From Aphrocallistes beatrix (Eukaryota > Porifera > Hexactinellida > Sceptrulophora > Aphrocallistidae), in NCBI GenBank assembly GCA_963281255.1, contig OY725488.1:1302001-1366000 (forward strand): a stretch of DNA of 64,000 nt, in the 5' to 3' direction. The position numbers were made by a program, and so were the translations under genes. The notes beneath the pieces were generated by a model, which did no database searches, was not told where the DNA came from, and saw only the letters and a list, made by a program, of their open reading frames with translations. Below, piece by piece: positions 1 through 12,159 of the stretch. Numbering within the stretch: position 1 is the stretch's first letter; each line of letters begins with the position of its first letter.

Positions 1-94
1 TGTGCATAGACATGTTTTCGAATTATCCGGGCAAATTCTGTTATCCGGGCACCCTCCGGTCCGGCACTGCCCGGATAAGAGAGGTTCGAGTGTA
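1..94. mobile_element. Right end of a pogo/Tigger-like MITE
   Basis: The segment ends in a TIR-like sequence reading, on the minus strand, TACACTCGAACCTCTCTTAT and then CCGGGC. It contains an internal inverted copy (TATCCGGGCA / TGCCCGGATA). Related pogo-like termini occur at 6163 and 37688. The left end lies outside the window. Confidence 0.5.
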
Positions 95-165
95 TTAATA
101 TAATGAGTAAAAACTAAATCAAAACTAGTTAGTTTTAACCAAAACAGAAAAATATTTTAAAAAGG

Positions 166-525
166 TACCGTATTTCCCTGAATAAGCGCCGGGTCTAAAG
201 GGTGAGCGAAATAAATAAGCGCCGGGGCTCGAATAAGCGTCGGACGCCGGGGCATTTTAGTTCTCTGAACATCATATCAAACTAGTATTCTCAGTAGTGG
301 CATAGATACAAGTGTTTTTTGAAACATTACATTATCCTTTTTTAATAGAACTAACATTCTCAGTTGTGGCAAAAATAAAAGTGCCAGTCAATGTAGTAAA
401 CAAAGAAAAGAGCGCCGGGTCAAAATAGCGAATGAAAAAAATAAGCGCCGGTTTGAATAAGCGCCGGGTCTAAAGGGTGCACGAAATAAATTAACGCCCG
501 GGCGCTTATTCGAAGCAATACGGTA
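166..525. mobile_element. MITE with TACCGTATT / AATACGGTA ends
   Basis: The element begins TACCGTATTTCCCTGAATAA and ends in CGCTTATTCGAAGCAATACG then GTA. TA flanks fit a Tc1/mariner-type target. The motif AATAAGCGCCGGGTCTAAAG followed by GGTG occurs twice in direct orientation near each end (about 181 and 459). No coding capacity. Confidence 0.7.
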
Positions 526-1849
526 TAATCAGAATTTGAAATATTTGTCCTTAAATATTTTCTAATACTTTATTTATCTAGAGAAAACGCTAGATAAAGA
601 AAGTATTAGAAATTATCATGGAATTTCCAGAGATCAGTGATAATGTAATCGAGTACCAAAGGTTGACAAAAACCGTTAACCTATCCCAATTATTTTAGAG
701 ATGCCCATTATATGATTTGTACAAGTACATGTTTATTACCAGATTATTCGAATTCTTTCAAATTCAAAGGGAAACATGTACTGTTATGCAATAATAAATA
801 TCTAACTTTTCTCATGGTCATTAAGAAATAACCTGATCTAACGAAGCAAAATGCTTCAAAATAGGAGAAAATTATACTAAAATTATAGTTCTTCAAATCA
901 AGTTAACATTCCTTGAATTCTAGTCAATCATAATTCAGTTAGATCATTCTCAGTTCAAATGTTTTCATATCAAAACTTAATCGTTTCCAGAACATAATTT
1001 TTAAATATGCAACTTTTGTGCTCTCATTTAATCATGGATTGATTGTAGAATAAAAGAGAGAAGAGATTTGTTTAGATTACGAAGTATGAGGAGCTCATGT
1101 TCCAATAGTATTAGGTAATGCACAATGATTGCTTTTACCTAACTACGCAGAAAATAATATCACTGGATTACATCATTGTAATGTAGTTTTAGATTATCAG
1201 TCTGTGGGCAAGGCTGCCCATGGTGACTGTAGACTGAAGTATGCTCAATTCTCTTATATTAATTTTTGATACCAGTGAAGCTCAAGAGAATATATATATA
1301 TATCACTTCATTACCTTATTCATTACCTTGTTCATTTATACAGGTACTATAAATTTGACCAAGATCAACCCTGTAAAACCATTAAAAATATTTTTACATG
1401 CAGATTTCTAGAGACTCGGACAAAAACCTGCAAAAACCTCGGATTTTTGAGCTTCATGGGCTATAGGTAAAATATGGTTCGTCTAAACTTCCTAATATTT
1501 GTCAGTTTTATAGCGCATATGCTACTAATCAATTTCCCATAACCATTAATATCAGTGAATGAAGTACTTTTCAAAATTAATATAACGATATGTACGAAAA
1601 TACAGTTTTGAGATAATTGATAAAATACATTTTGCATGAATATCCGAGTAATCTAATATTTTCGGCTTCAGAAATGTCACAAACAGTGAAAGCATTTAAT
1701 CATTCTCATACAATTTTAATAACAAATTAGAATCTCCCACAGTTGAATACCTCACACACTAGCTATTGAGCCTTAAATCGGGTTTTTAGTATCTCTTAGA
1801 GTTCTAATACAATTTATTTCATGAAAAGATATAATTTAGTGATCATTTT
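526..1849. other. Intergenic, no gene seen
   Basis: AT-rich DNA without a convincing ORF, splice-linked exon or recognisable repeat. A short TA microsatellite lies near 1288-1300. Confidence 0.5.
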
Positions 1850-2107
1850 CAGGGCTTTCCACAACTCTAATGACTCAAGTCATTGAGTCATCAGACTCAT
1901 TAATGAATACAATGACTCGGTGACTCGATGACTCCCGCGAGTCATGACTCGGTGATACGCAAGTCATGACTCGTTGACTAACGAGTCATGATTTAATGAC
2001 TCGCGAGTCATGACTCGATGACTCGAGAGTCACCGAGTCATCCACTCGTTGGAAATTTTGATGACTCGAGTCATCGGGTCTGACTCGATGACTCGTGAAA
2101 ACCCCAG
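1850..2107. mobile_element. hAT-like MITE built of TGACTCG motifs, 8-bp target duplication
   Basis: The ends CAGGGCTTTCCAC and (reverse) CTGGGGTTTTCAC are imperfect inverted repeats. The flanks carry the same ATCATTTT (1842-1849 and 2108-2115), an 8-bp duplication typical of hAT. The interior (1870-2096) is almost only TGACTCG/CGAGTCA in both orientations, so it can fold into long hairpins. No coding potential. Confidence 0.75.
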
Positions 2108-2371
2108 ATCATTTTATAGGAGTGATTACTAGTGACATGCACAAGGTGGCATAGGTTGGAGATGCTTAACTTTGCTGATGGGTGATCGAATTAAAAACCT
2201 CTAAGATGAGTAATTCATAACGCATAGAAAATAAATTCGAGACTAAATAAAGATTTATACATTATACGGATCACCTATTAAGGGGTGAAGATATTAATAT
2301 ATACGTACCTTAAAAAACATGATCGATTAAATTCGTGAAAATAGACTACACAACTCGCCATTAATGGATCC

Positions 2372-2801
2372 TGTCACGAAATATTTGGTCCGGCCGGTCC
2401 AAATAAATCAGAAATATTCGGTCCATCTGGACCGAATATTTCAGGGGACCAAATATACTCGTATCAGCTATTTTTGGTCCGGCCGGATCAAATATTTCAG
2501 ACGATTTTGGTCCGGGGTATTTTTTAGTCCGGCCTTTATATTTGGTCCTACGATTCAATATTTCTGTTTCATTTAACCTAAAAAGTTAATCTCTGACGCT
2601 AATTTCAGTGAGAAGGTTGTTCATTTATTTAGTTTGTTTCTCTCAAATGATGAGACTTTAACGCAAATTCCATTGTTGTGTCCGGTGTCTCTTGAAACAC
2701 TTCACAATGTTATTTCAAATTGTACTGTCACGAAATATTTGGTCCGTGTTACTTTTGGTCCGGCCGGACCAAAAGTAACACGGATCAAATATTTCGTGAC
2801 A
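2372..2801. repeat. Palindromic GGTCC repeat region
   Basis: Starts with TGTCACGAAATATTTGGTCC and ends with the reverse complement of nearly the same sequence. In between are multiple inverted copies of AATATTTGGTCCGG. The last 76 bp (2726-2801) form one near-perfect palindrome centred on CCGGCCGG. ATCC occurs just outside both ends, a possible short target duplication. Open frames on both strands here are by-products of the palindrome. Confidence 0.7.
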
Positions 2802-3043
2802 ATCCTGCAGACCAAATTTGAATCGGATTGTTAGGTTTTGTAGGATGCCGCGTATATAATTGAGAACAATTCCCAACAGGAGTTCAACTAATAAGACATA
2901 TTATTAAACAAGGTTGCTCGATTAAGAAAAGTGTCCATACGTAACGGAATAGTTTTAGCAGTATTAGTGAGAGCATTTCTTTCTTAAACACTTCAGATCT
3001 CGACTCAATTCAGAACAAGATAAATAAAATAAAGTTTATACTC

Positions 3044-3799
<756 letters not shown>

Positions 3800-3969
3800 C
3801 TAGCATATTTATGTTTATAATAGTATATTAATGAGCATTCGCAACATGTTTGTAAAAGTAGTTATTTAATAAATATAACATGATTGCCGTAAGACAGTGT
3901 TCCTCCACTTTTTGAATCTCGAGGCCAATTTTCTGTAACCCAAAGCTGTCCCGCTACAATAAAAAATAC

Positions 3970-4236
3970 CAAAATTTGGGCATGCCTAATTTCCGGGACG
4001 GGACGAGTCAAGATGCCTAATCTCCGGGACGGGACAGAAAAGGTACCTAATTTCCGGGACGGGACGGGTTAAGATGCCTAATTTCCGGGACGGGACGGGT
4101 TAAGATGCCTAATTTCCGGGACGGGACGGGTTAAGATACCTAATTTCCGGGACGGGATGCCGTCCCGTCCAGGAAATTAGGTATCTAGATTTTCCGGGAC
4201 GGTCCCGTTCCGGAAATTAGGCATGCCCCAAAATTT
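3970..4236. repeat. Inverted-ended element with 31-bp tandem repeats
   Basis: Ends carry inverted copies of AAATTT-GGG-CATGCCTAAT. Inside, a unit of 31 bp starting CCTAATTTCCGGGACGGGAC repeats at 3985, 4016, 4046, 4077, 4108 and 4139. Two inverted copies follow at 4160-4230. No spacer variation of CRISPR type and no coding. Confidence 0.8.
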
Positions 4237-4385
4237 CCATTTATTTATAACTGATTTTGGTGGCTTTAGAACATAATTGCTGGATGTAGGCACACGTATT
4301 ACGTAGATCTTAAAACACCGGATAATAGTAAAGTACAAATCCTTACTATTAAAACTCAATTAATGTGTGTATATATCTATATATA

Positions 4386-4973
4386 CAGGGTATAACAAAA
4401 GTCTTGGCCGGTTGTGAATCTAATTAGTATTCATTCTTTACGAGTACCTCCTATAATAGTATCTAGAGTACTACAACACCACAATTGGTTACTATATAGA
4501 TATGCAATTCAAATTATAGACTGATTTTAACTAGATCACACCTCTTTGGTACTTTTAGGTTTATTTTTCTTAACATAACTTTTTCCTGATAAGATTAATG
4601 TCGGCGATCTTGGAATTGAGGTCCGTTGTAAAGCAATTAGGATGGTAGAGGGAGGCCTAACACGCAAAGGAACTGCTAAAAGGCTTCAGCAAGGTTTACT
4701 CGAATTTGTAACAAAGGATTTTGGCCGAGATCTCTGGGGAATTTTGTATGAACGATTGGATGAAATGAGGATCGGAGATATAATTTCTAACCGTAAAAGG
4801 TATGGACGGAGGTCCAGCCTACCCTACATGAAAACATGGTTGCTAATATTTCCCTAATAGGGTAAAATTAGTTGTAGAAAATAGTGGATATTTTGTTACT
4901 TCGAGACAATACAAACAAAAACATTATTGTTATATTTTATAATACAACCGGCCAAGACTTTTGTTACACCCTG
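4386..4973. mobile_element. Tc1/mariner-like element nested in the MITE
   Basis: Left end CAGGGTATAACAAAAGTCTT and right end (reverse) CAGGGTGTAACAAAAGTCTT continue as matching GGCCGGTTGT, a ~30-bp inverted repeat flanked by TA. The interior contains a transposase remnant at 4595-4859. It is inserted cleanly between two parts of a MITE. Confidence 0.8.
4595..4859 (+). pseudogene. Tc1/mariner transposase N-terminal remnant
   Basis: Frame reading GDLGIEVRCKAIRMVEGGL then TRKGTAKRLQQ resembles the first helix-turn-helix of Tc1/mariner transposases (the AIRMVEGGLTRKGTAKRL segment), followed by a degenerate GRR-rich stretch and a stop. No DDE catalytic triad is present. It lies inside an element bounded by matching inverted termini (4386-4973), so it is what remains of that element's enzyme gene. 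Confidence 0.55.
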
Positions 4974-5500
4974 TATATATATATATATATATCTGTAACG
5001 AATTGATTGAAGAAACTGCCGGGAGCAGAAAGCTGATTTTTGGCATGTGGGAGTCTTTTAGCTATGGCTCCAGCAAGTTCTGAGCTCAGACGAAAATGTC
5101 GACTCATCAAGGAATTATGACGTAATTGTCACCTTTTTTACAATTAAAAATTTTCGAGTTTTTCGACCATAACTTAGCTATTTTAGGTGATAGAAGGCTG
5201 AAATTTTAATAGAATGTGTATATTAATATACCACACATATGATACAGCTATCAAAAAATGATGACTCATCACTCTGTTATGACGTCATGATTACACATCA
5301 AAAATTTTAAAAATTGACAAATTTGGTGATTTTTCGTGCGATATCGATTATAACAGTGCGACAGACGTATTTAGAGATGTTATCTCCCTTATAATTAATC
5401 AATGTGACCCCAGGTGCCCAAAGGGCGCCTCCAGAGGACACAAAGTGTCTGCCAGCAGCGCAAGCAAGCGACGCTTGTTACATATAATACCAATATAGCA

Positions 5501-6162
5501 TATACCCTGAGGTTAACTAATATACTTGCCTACTTTGAATCAAACAAGACATTTAATTCAATGTGGGAAATCTAGGCGTGAACAGATGAGATTACTTATC
5601 ATATTCTGGGTTAAAATTATGACTGCAGCCTTCACTAGTCGGACCTGTGAGCGCTTTGATCAGGGCCGTGGGAGAAATTTTGGGCCCATGGTTAGTTTAA
5701 AAGACGTGGGTTCCTCTAATTTTTATTATATTTAGCAGAAAATCTAAATAATTGTATATGTTCGTTATAATTTGAGACTTTATCTGTACAATTAAAGGTA
5801 CCATAATTCATGGAATAATTAAGTTAACTTTTGATTTTTGGGCCAAAGCACCGAACTTCATTAACAGTGGAGTACAAATATATGCGAGGGAGCGAAATTT
5901 TTTAGTTGCAGTCTACTCTTTTATCGCATTTATTTGTATTTGTATTGTTTTTGAATTTGAATTTGAATTGAATAAACTAGGCGAATTTGTATTTGCATTT
6001 TTATTTGGTTCTTGAGTTGTGCATTTGTATTGCATTTGACCAAGAAATATGTATTTGAACCCAACCCTGAGCAAGGCCCCAACCACTTCACGCGCCTTGT
6101 TTGATAGTCTATTTCTGTAAAAAAAAAACTGTGATGATATTATTGTACTACAAAGGCATAAT
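5501..6162. other. Intergenic, low-complexity in part
   Basis: No gene. 5945-6010 is a TTTGAA/TTTGTATTTG-like simple repeat. A segment near 5660-5690 (AGGGCCGTGGGAGAAATTTT) resembles a hAT end, but no partner was found. Confidence 0.4.
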
Positions 6163-6664
6163 TACAGTCGACTCTCGTTAATACGAACACGGATAAGGAG
6201 TACAATCGGATAAGAAGTACAAGTTTTGATTCCCCAACCTAATCTATGGCAAAATATATACAAACGAACTCCGGTTAACACGAACACGGATAAGACGAAA
6301 TATCGGATAATAAGTACGATTTGTGGGTCCCCTTCAGTGCGTTTTCAATACTAAATACATCGGTTAATACGAACACGGATAATACGAACAGGTGTGTGCC
6401 TACGAGCACTTTGAATATGGTACGTAGATAGATACTAAACAGATATTTCTCAATGAAAATACAGTCGAATCTCGTTAATACAACATGGATAATGAGTTCT
6501 CTATTTGACAAGTACAATTTCATACTCTCACGTAGTTATCACTATGTATATTAAGTATTTTGGACAAATGTGGCTATGTACGTACTTCGGTTAATACGTA
6601 CTCCGGATAAGGAGTACAAATCTCCACGGTCCCTTGGTGTACGTGTTAACGAGAGTCGACTGTA
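6163..6664. mobile_element. pogo/Tigger-like MITE
   Basis: Ends TACAGTCGACTCTCGTTAAT and, inverted, GTTAACGAGAGTCGACTGTA, with TA target sites. Internal partial copies of TTAATACGAACACGGATAA occur near 6177, 6272, 6363, 6475 and 6594, so the element is itself partly repetitive. Lies between the nested-element locus and the ACADM 3' end. The open frame inside (6275-6523, minus) is not a gene. Confidence 0.8.
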
Positions 6665-6910
6665 TTTGTTTTCGTACCAAAGACGAATGAACCAACTCAA
6701 AGCACACATACTAAACCAACTGATATTTAGTTAATTTTACTAAGAAAATGTAGATATTAAAATCAGGTCGAATTCGAAGTATCAATTTTTTTCTTAAACT
6801 ACAAAAATATACATGTGCGGATAAGTCCAGTGATAACTAATAAATCAAGTTATTCAAATTTTCGCAAATAATTGATCAAGACAATACTCAAACTAAACCT
6901 CTATTCTACT

Positions 6911-9029
6911 CTATGCGATCTTCTGTTTTGCTTGATCAGCCAGAATGCGAGATATTATCAATCTCTGGATCTGGGAAGTTCCCTCATAGATCTGATATAT
7001 CTTAGCATCACGCATCAACTTCTCAACAGGGTATTCTGAATTAAAACCGTTACCGCCGAATACCTGAACAGCATCGGCCGCTGACTTGTTCGCAACATCT
7101 GAAGCGATAGCCTTAGCAATAGAAGCAAAGTACGTGTTCTTCCTGCCTTGATCTATCTCCCAGGCTGCCCTGTATGTCACCAGGCGAGACGTCTCTAACC
7201 CTAAAAGCGTCGCATAGAAAGATACCGTAACAGACCCCTCCACTCCTTAGTGAAACGGGTTTAAAATTTACATTTCAAGTTATTTGAATATAAGGCCATA
7301 GGCGTAACTCCAGGGGTGGCAGGGGTAGCGTGCCACCCCAGACCTAAATGTTATGTTGACTTGGGGTGGCATGCCACATTAGTTTGATATGTTTAGAAAT
7401 CTCGTCACCCCAGCTAACCATGAAAAAATCAAAATAGTTACGTCTATGTGCAAGGCAGATAATTTTTAGACGATTTTGCATAAAATTTGGTTCAAAGTTA
7501 TCAAAGGAAATGTTGAACAATTATTAACTGTCAAAATGTAGTAAGTAGTATGATTATATAAATCACTCACCTATCGCCATATCTGCTAACATGAAAGCTA
7601 CAGCCTGATGTCCTATGATCGGTACTCCCATAGTCTTCCTCTCCATAGAATAGCTAGTCGCCTCATCCAGAGCACGGGCTGTCAACCCGACAGCCCCGGA
7701 TGCAACAGCTGGTCTCGTGCGGTCAAAAGCGCCCATTGCTATCATAAAGCCTTTACCAGCCTCGCCTATAATGCGATCATAATGATAGAATTACCTCAGT
7801 GTAAATGAGAAATTTAATGTTACTTATTGAGAACCTGCTTTGAGTAAAGATTACCGAAATATGGGATGAAAACTCTGGGTTAGAGTTCCAACCTTCAGAA
7901 CGGCAACTCCAAAATTTCAATTCATTATCTACTCATGAATTCGGCATAAATGTTTTATAGAGAAGTGACAGAGACTATACAAATATCTAAAATTCGCCTT
8001 GTTTTGTATAGAAAAATCCGTTTGTCAGGCCAAGTAGTGCACAATATTTCACAATAATTTGATGCTAATACAATTAAGTGGAGAAAACTATTAAGAAAAC
8101 AAACCTAATACATTCTCGTCGGGCACAACCACATTCTCGAAAGTTATCCCCCTGGTGTCAGAGCACCTCTGCCCCATGTTCCACTCCTTGCGGCCTACAA
8201 TCACGCCGGGAGAGTCTGCGTCTATGATGAAACCTGTGAAAGCTTTCGAAGTCTTCTTTTCATTCGGGTCAGTGCGGGCCAGCAGGAAATACCAGTTGGC
8301 TTTTCCTCCATTTGTGATCCACATCTTAGAGCCGTTGACCACCCACTGGTCTCCTTTCTTCTCGGCCCGCGTCTTGATCCCGGCTACATCCGACCCTGCC
8401 CCGGGTTCCGTCACGCAGTAGGCCGCTATCAGCGGCTCTTCTGTCATCCTCCCGAGGTACTTCTTCTTCTGGGCCTCATTGCCGGCGATTATTACCGGCA
8501 TCTCTGCCAATCCGTTAGCGAGGATAGCAGTCGAAATGCCTAAAGGATTTCATTTACATTAGAATGCACTGATCAACCTTGGTACTACATGCAATCGCAT
8601 AGATTTCCACTCTAGCATTGCCTCAGTGATAGCATACGATTATAAAGAACGGGAATAAAGAATGGTAGGTGACAAACCTGTACAACCGTACGAGAGCGCC
8701 TCCCCCACGATAACTGAGTCTAAATTCTTCAAGCCAGGACCCCCGTACGATTCGGGAATGTCTGTGTTCACAAGTCCCAGTTCCCATGCCTTCTTAATAA
8801 TCTCAATTGGGTACTCCCCTGTGCGATCGTGCTCGGCTGCGTTCGGGATAATGTGGTCACGTGTAAAATTCCGAGCTAGGTCTTGATAGGAGCGCTGATC
8901 CTCACTTAACTCGAATTCGAAAGAATGGCGCACAGGAGATGTTTGGATGGACCGTATTGCAGGAGCAGCAACAGGGAGCGTGCGTAGGAATTTAGCAGTG
9001 TTTCGTATCACAGAGAGAGACCTCATCAT
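6911..9029 (-). CDS. ACADM: Medium-chain acyl-CoA dehydrogenase, four exons
   Basis: Mitochondrial FAD enzyme for the first step of medium-chain fatty-acid beta-oxidation. Exons by splice signals and phase: 9029-8678, 8539-8105, 7765-7571, 7200-6911, giving 423 residues (human MCAD is 421). The first 35 or so residues are Arg/Ser-rich and look like a mitochondrial transit peptide. Seen motifs: [27 protein letters not shown], and the catalytic-Glu segment [14 protein letters not shown] near the C-terminus. The last exon is placed at 7200, not at the open frame's earlier limit, because only that AG joins in phase and gives family-like sequence ([17 protein letters not shown]). All introns are phase 1. 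Intron 3 carries a short inverted-repeat element (7293-7449). Confidence 0.93.
7293..7449. mobile_element. Short inverted-repeat element in ACADM intron 3
   Basis: CATAGGCGTAACTCC at the left and AGTTACGTCTATG at the right are imperfect inverted ends. The interior has mirrored GGGGTGGCA and TGCCACCCC tracts. No target duplication is obvious. Confidence 0.5.
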
Positions 9030-9505
9030 TACTAGTTGGGTTACGTATAGCAGACTTAACTATACCTCTTAACCCTTAATGTTTGTTTGAAGAGTGCAGA
9101 TTAACGTACAACTATCCGACTAACTAACGTGTTATTTTTATATAATTTGAGTGCAAAATCCACACAGTGTAACTTAGATATTTCAAACGCACATCTACAA
9201 GTGCAACTTGATCCATTCTTATTCACAAATTCTAAGCATTTGTAATCTCCACAAATTAAAGAATATAAGTTTTCAATAAAATTTCAGGTTGCTCACCATT
9301 GCAGCCTCTGAAGGGTAACTAGTTAATTAGATTTTCCCCTTCTGGCTATTACCCATTCAAAATGAGTGCTGATATATGATATCCCCTAATCCCCATATGA
9401 AGTCTAGCACCCCAAATCTTCTGACAAACTGACTAACTAGCCCATACTCATACCGTACAATAGATACTACTCATCCATTACTAAACTAGTGAGAATTGAT
9501 ACTAA

Positions 9506-9865
9506 TCACTCTGCTATTGTGACTTCCACCTCGACCCCAGGCTCTATGTTGATGGAGGTGATCTGTTTCACGATCTCAGATGGGCTGTGAAGGTCGATCA
9601 ATCTTTTATGAATTCGCATTTCGTAGCGATCCCAAGTCTTTGAACCCTCTCCACAAGGGGTCTTACGTGTCGTAATCCTGAGAAACTTTGTCGGCATACG
9701 GACAGGTCCTTTCACCTTCAAAGTCTTTTTCTTCGCTTCTGCTACCAAATTCTGACATACTTTCTCCAAGCTCTTCACATTACGACTGGTTAGCGTGATC
9801 CTGATTTTGTGATTCGCTGCCTCCTCAGGTAGGTTTTTCCCTTCTTTGTAATCCTTCATAGCCAT
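9506..9865 (-). CDS. RPS20: 40S ribosomal protein S20 (uS10)
   Basis: Intronless gene of 119 codons, the same length as vertebrate RPS20. It is a universal small-subunit protein (bacterial S10 family) at the head of the 40S subunit. Diagnostic stretches are [46 protein letters not shown] and [17 protein letters not shown]. Only the first 15 or so residues are lineage-variable. It lies 476 bp beyond the 5' end of ACADM on the same strand. An intronless ribosomal-protein gene could be a processed copy, but I see no adjoining poly-A tract or target duplication, and the frame is perfect, so I treat it as functional. Confidence 0.95.
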   Translation of the reverse strand: MAMKDYKEGKNLPEEAANHKIRITLTSRNVKSLEKVCQNLVAEAKKKTLKVKGPVRMPTKFLRITTRKTPCGEGSKTWDRYEMRIHKRLIDLHSPSEIVKQITSINIEPGVEVEVTIAE

Positions 9866-10742
9866 TTGGGATGTTTCAATATCAGCAAAAAATAACTATA
9901 CAATTCTGTCACAAAATATATTTGTAAATAGAAAATGCAGTGATTGGAATAAATTGCCAAACGTCCAGCAATTTCACAAAATTTTCCATTATGTTTACCT
10001 TCTTAATTCACGACTTTTCTTTTGTATCCTATCAATTTCAACAATGCTATCCACTGTCCAGCCATTACCATAGCTGGAAGTGTTGAATTTAGCTGGACAG
10101 ACTCAGGTAAGCGATTAAGTTACCAATTTACTTGGCCAAAACCAACGGAATTAGCCAGTTTACCTTTGATCGGTGGATCTAGTTTTTGGAGATACACAAC
10201 CGGAGTTATTAAAACCCTTGGAAGCATTTGGGATTTTTCTATTTAATTAAGTAGCAACCCCAAACTTCTATGGCTTCCCCATTGAAAATGGCTTAAACCG
10301 GAAATGACGCAACATTCCTGTGGCAGGTAAGGCATAAATAGTGTGCTATTTCCTCTACTTGTAGTAGTATTATGCTTTGTAGAAATAGATTTGTACCTGA
10401 AATGTATTAGTTTTGAGAAATCCACGATTTTCCTTTTATATAACTAAGTACACGTTTTTCACACCTTACCAGCAGAAGTATTGCTTATATTTTAAATGGG
10501 ACTGCTTACTCAAAACAATTTTGTCTGATATCTGCCGTTCTTATTCTAATCTAACGCATCCAAAGAGGAGGAATGGCTATACTAATATGTGATAAATCCA
10601 TCCTGATATTGATATACTGTGCTTTGTGCATGTAATACGTATAAAAGGAGTACATAATACTCCGTTAAATAATAACTGTTAGAGTAGGTATATCGTAGAT
10701 ACAATTATAGTTGCTTAGTGTTTCTTTCCAAGTACAAGAGAA
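9866..10742. other. Promoter-side intergenic region between RPS20 and the NHL gene
   Basis: The two flanking genes are divergent, so both 5' regulatory regions should lie here. 10255-10335 (AAACTTCTATGGCTTCCCCA then GGCTTAAACCGGAAATGACG) belongs to a dispersed repeat also seen at 30310-30390 (inverted) and 37570-37645. Apparent frames at 10022 and 10425 are not supported. Confidence 0.45.
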
Positions 10743-11981
10743 ATGGCTAGCACTCTTACTGGTACTGAGGAATGGGTTATCAATTTCGCAAAGATGTATG
10801 AGGGTATACGAGAAAGGTTCTCGAAAGCACATCAGAAGCTTGAAGTGCTAGAAGCACAGCTGACTTCAGAACTGAAGGAGCTAGAGAAGAGGCACAAGGA
10901 GAGCGAGAATATCTATGAGGGTGAAAAACAACAACTCTCTAATTCCAAAGAACACCTGTTAGCAAATATCAAAGGAAACGACAGCCATCTAATACTACAG
11001 CAGGCTATAGCGCCACTGGAGGCCCGTATCAGGGAGCTGGAGAATGAGCACCACATGAGAGTTCGAAAACTGGAGAGTATGCAGTTAGAGTGGGATGGAA
11101 ATTGGGAGGAAGCATTAAGCGTAGCTGGATTTATTGTTGAAAAAACAGAAGTCCCGAATTATAAAGAGAAAGACCTGCCAATAATGATAGCAGGTAAGCA
11201 CAGTAAATACACTTCATCAACTGGAGAGTTCAGATTCCCACGCGCGATTGCGATTGATAAACAGACCAACAAAGTGTACATTTGTGATACGGGAAATCAC
11301 CGCGTCCAGGTATACAGTGAGTCTCTGGAGTTCATGTTTACGTTCAGTGAGAAAATGAATGGACCTATTGGAATCTGTGTCGATCAAGAAATAGTATACA
11401 TCACCCAATATTACGCTCACTCACTCAATGTGTACTCTATGCACGGAAACTTTATGAAAAAGGTTGGTAGTAATGGAACGGGTAAATCACAATTCACTAA
11501 TCCGTGTGGAATCGCAATTTCACCCAAGGATAGAAAGCTATATATTTGCGACAATGATAACGATCGAATCCAATGTTTAAAGAACGACCTTACGATCGAC
11601 TCAAGCATCCATGGTATTTACGGGCCACGTGATATCAAACTAACAGCTGATGAGATCATCGTACTCAACGGAATGAACCCTTGTTTGCATATCTACGACT
11701 ACACATACCACCTGATTAGAGAGATGCTCCCTTGCGGCGAAGGAAACCAATTGAGCACTTCACACTATTTCACACTTGACAATGAAAGCAACATCTTGCT
11801 GACTGATTACAACTCACACTGCATCCTGATTTTTGATAGGAGAGGAGTTCTCCTGCACAAGTTGAGCAAGGAAGGGAACGGGAGAGGAGATGTAATTGAA
11901 CCAACTGGGATAGCTATAGACAGTAAAGGGAGGATCATCGTGATTTCTGAAAACGCCGACAACTGTGTCCAACTATTTTAA
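10743..11981 (+). CDS. Coiled-coil plus NHL-repeat protein (TRIM-like C-terminal half)
   Basis: Single-exon 412-codon gene with ATG after a short AT-rich leader. Residues about 15-125 are charged and heptad-like (KLEVLEAQLTSELKELEKRH), a probable coiled coil. From about 160 to the end there are repeated NHL beta-propeller blades, e.g. RFPRAIAIDKQTNKVYICDTG then NHRVQVYS, and NPCGIAISPKDRKLYICDND then NDRIQCL, and a final EPTGIAIDSKGRIIVI. This is the architecture of TRIM2/3/71-type proteins without the RING and B-box. It may therefore be a truncated TRIM-NHL or a lineage-specific scaffold; upstream exons with RING/B-box were not seen in the 870 bp before it. The exact partner and role are unknown. 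Confidence 0.8.
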   Translation: MASTLTGTEEWVINFAKMYEGIRERFSKAHQKLEVLEAQLTSELKELEKRHKESENIYEGEKQQLSNSKEHLLANIKGNDSHLILQQAIAPLEARIRELENEHHMRVRKLESMQLEWDGNWEEALSVAGFIVEKTEVPNYKEKDLPIMIAGKHSKYTSSTGEFRFPRAIAIDKQTNKVYICDTGNHRVQVYSESLEFMFTFSEKMNGPIGICVDQEIVYITQYYAHSLNVYSMHGNFMKKVGSNGTGKSQFTNPCGIAISPKDRKLYICDNDNDRIQCLKNDLTIDSSIHGIYGPRDIKLTADEIIVLNGMNPCLHIYDYTYHLIREMLPCGEGNQLSTSHYFTLDNESNILLTDYNSHCILIFDRRGVLLHKLSKEGNGRGDVIEPTGIAIDSKGRIIVISENADNCVQLF

Positions 11982-12159
11982 CACTGTAATGTAGCACGTG
12001 TGTACCTCTAGGTCTAGGGTACATCTCATTATTTTAACTAAAATGAATTCGCATATATACGTATGGGATTTGTATTTCTACACTTTGGAAACATTAACCA
12101 GACCAATTTATATAGTATGCACGGACAGTTGATTTAGAGTAGTATTTCACATCTATGAG

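Larger units (their letters stand above)
4339..5500. mobile_element. MITE copy interrupted by a Tc1/mariner element
   Basis: 4339-4383 and 4976-5500 together match, in reverse, the intact MITE at 26317-26882: terminal TCCTTACTATTAAAACTC, then CTGTAACGAATTGATTGAAG, TGGCATGTGGGAGTC-like and GACTCATCA sections, and the hairpin cassette near 5414-5478. The far terminal repeat is missing, so this copy is truncated at about 5500. Open frame 5526-5735 beyond it is not supported as a gene. Confidence 0.75.

Noticed and set aside
2361..2576. Overlapping open frames on both strands, 65 and 70 codons
   Set aside because: They arise because the region is a palindromic GGTCC repeat, which reads open in both directions.
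3985..4236. Regular 31-bp repeats resembling a CRISPR array
   Set aside because: Units are contiguous with no unique spacers, it ends in inverted copies, and the genome is animal.
5526..5735. 69-codon open frame
   Set aside because: No domain, no splice partner, and it sits beside transposon remnants.
6275..6523. 82-codon minus-strand frame
   Set aside because: Lies wholly inside the pogo-like MITE and translates its repeats.
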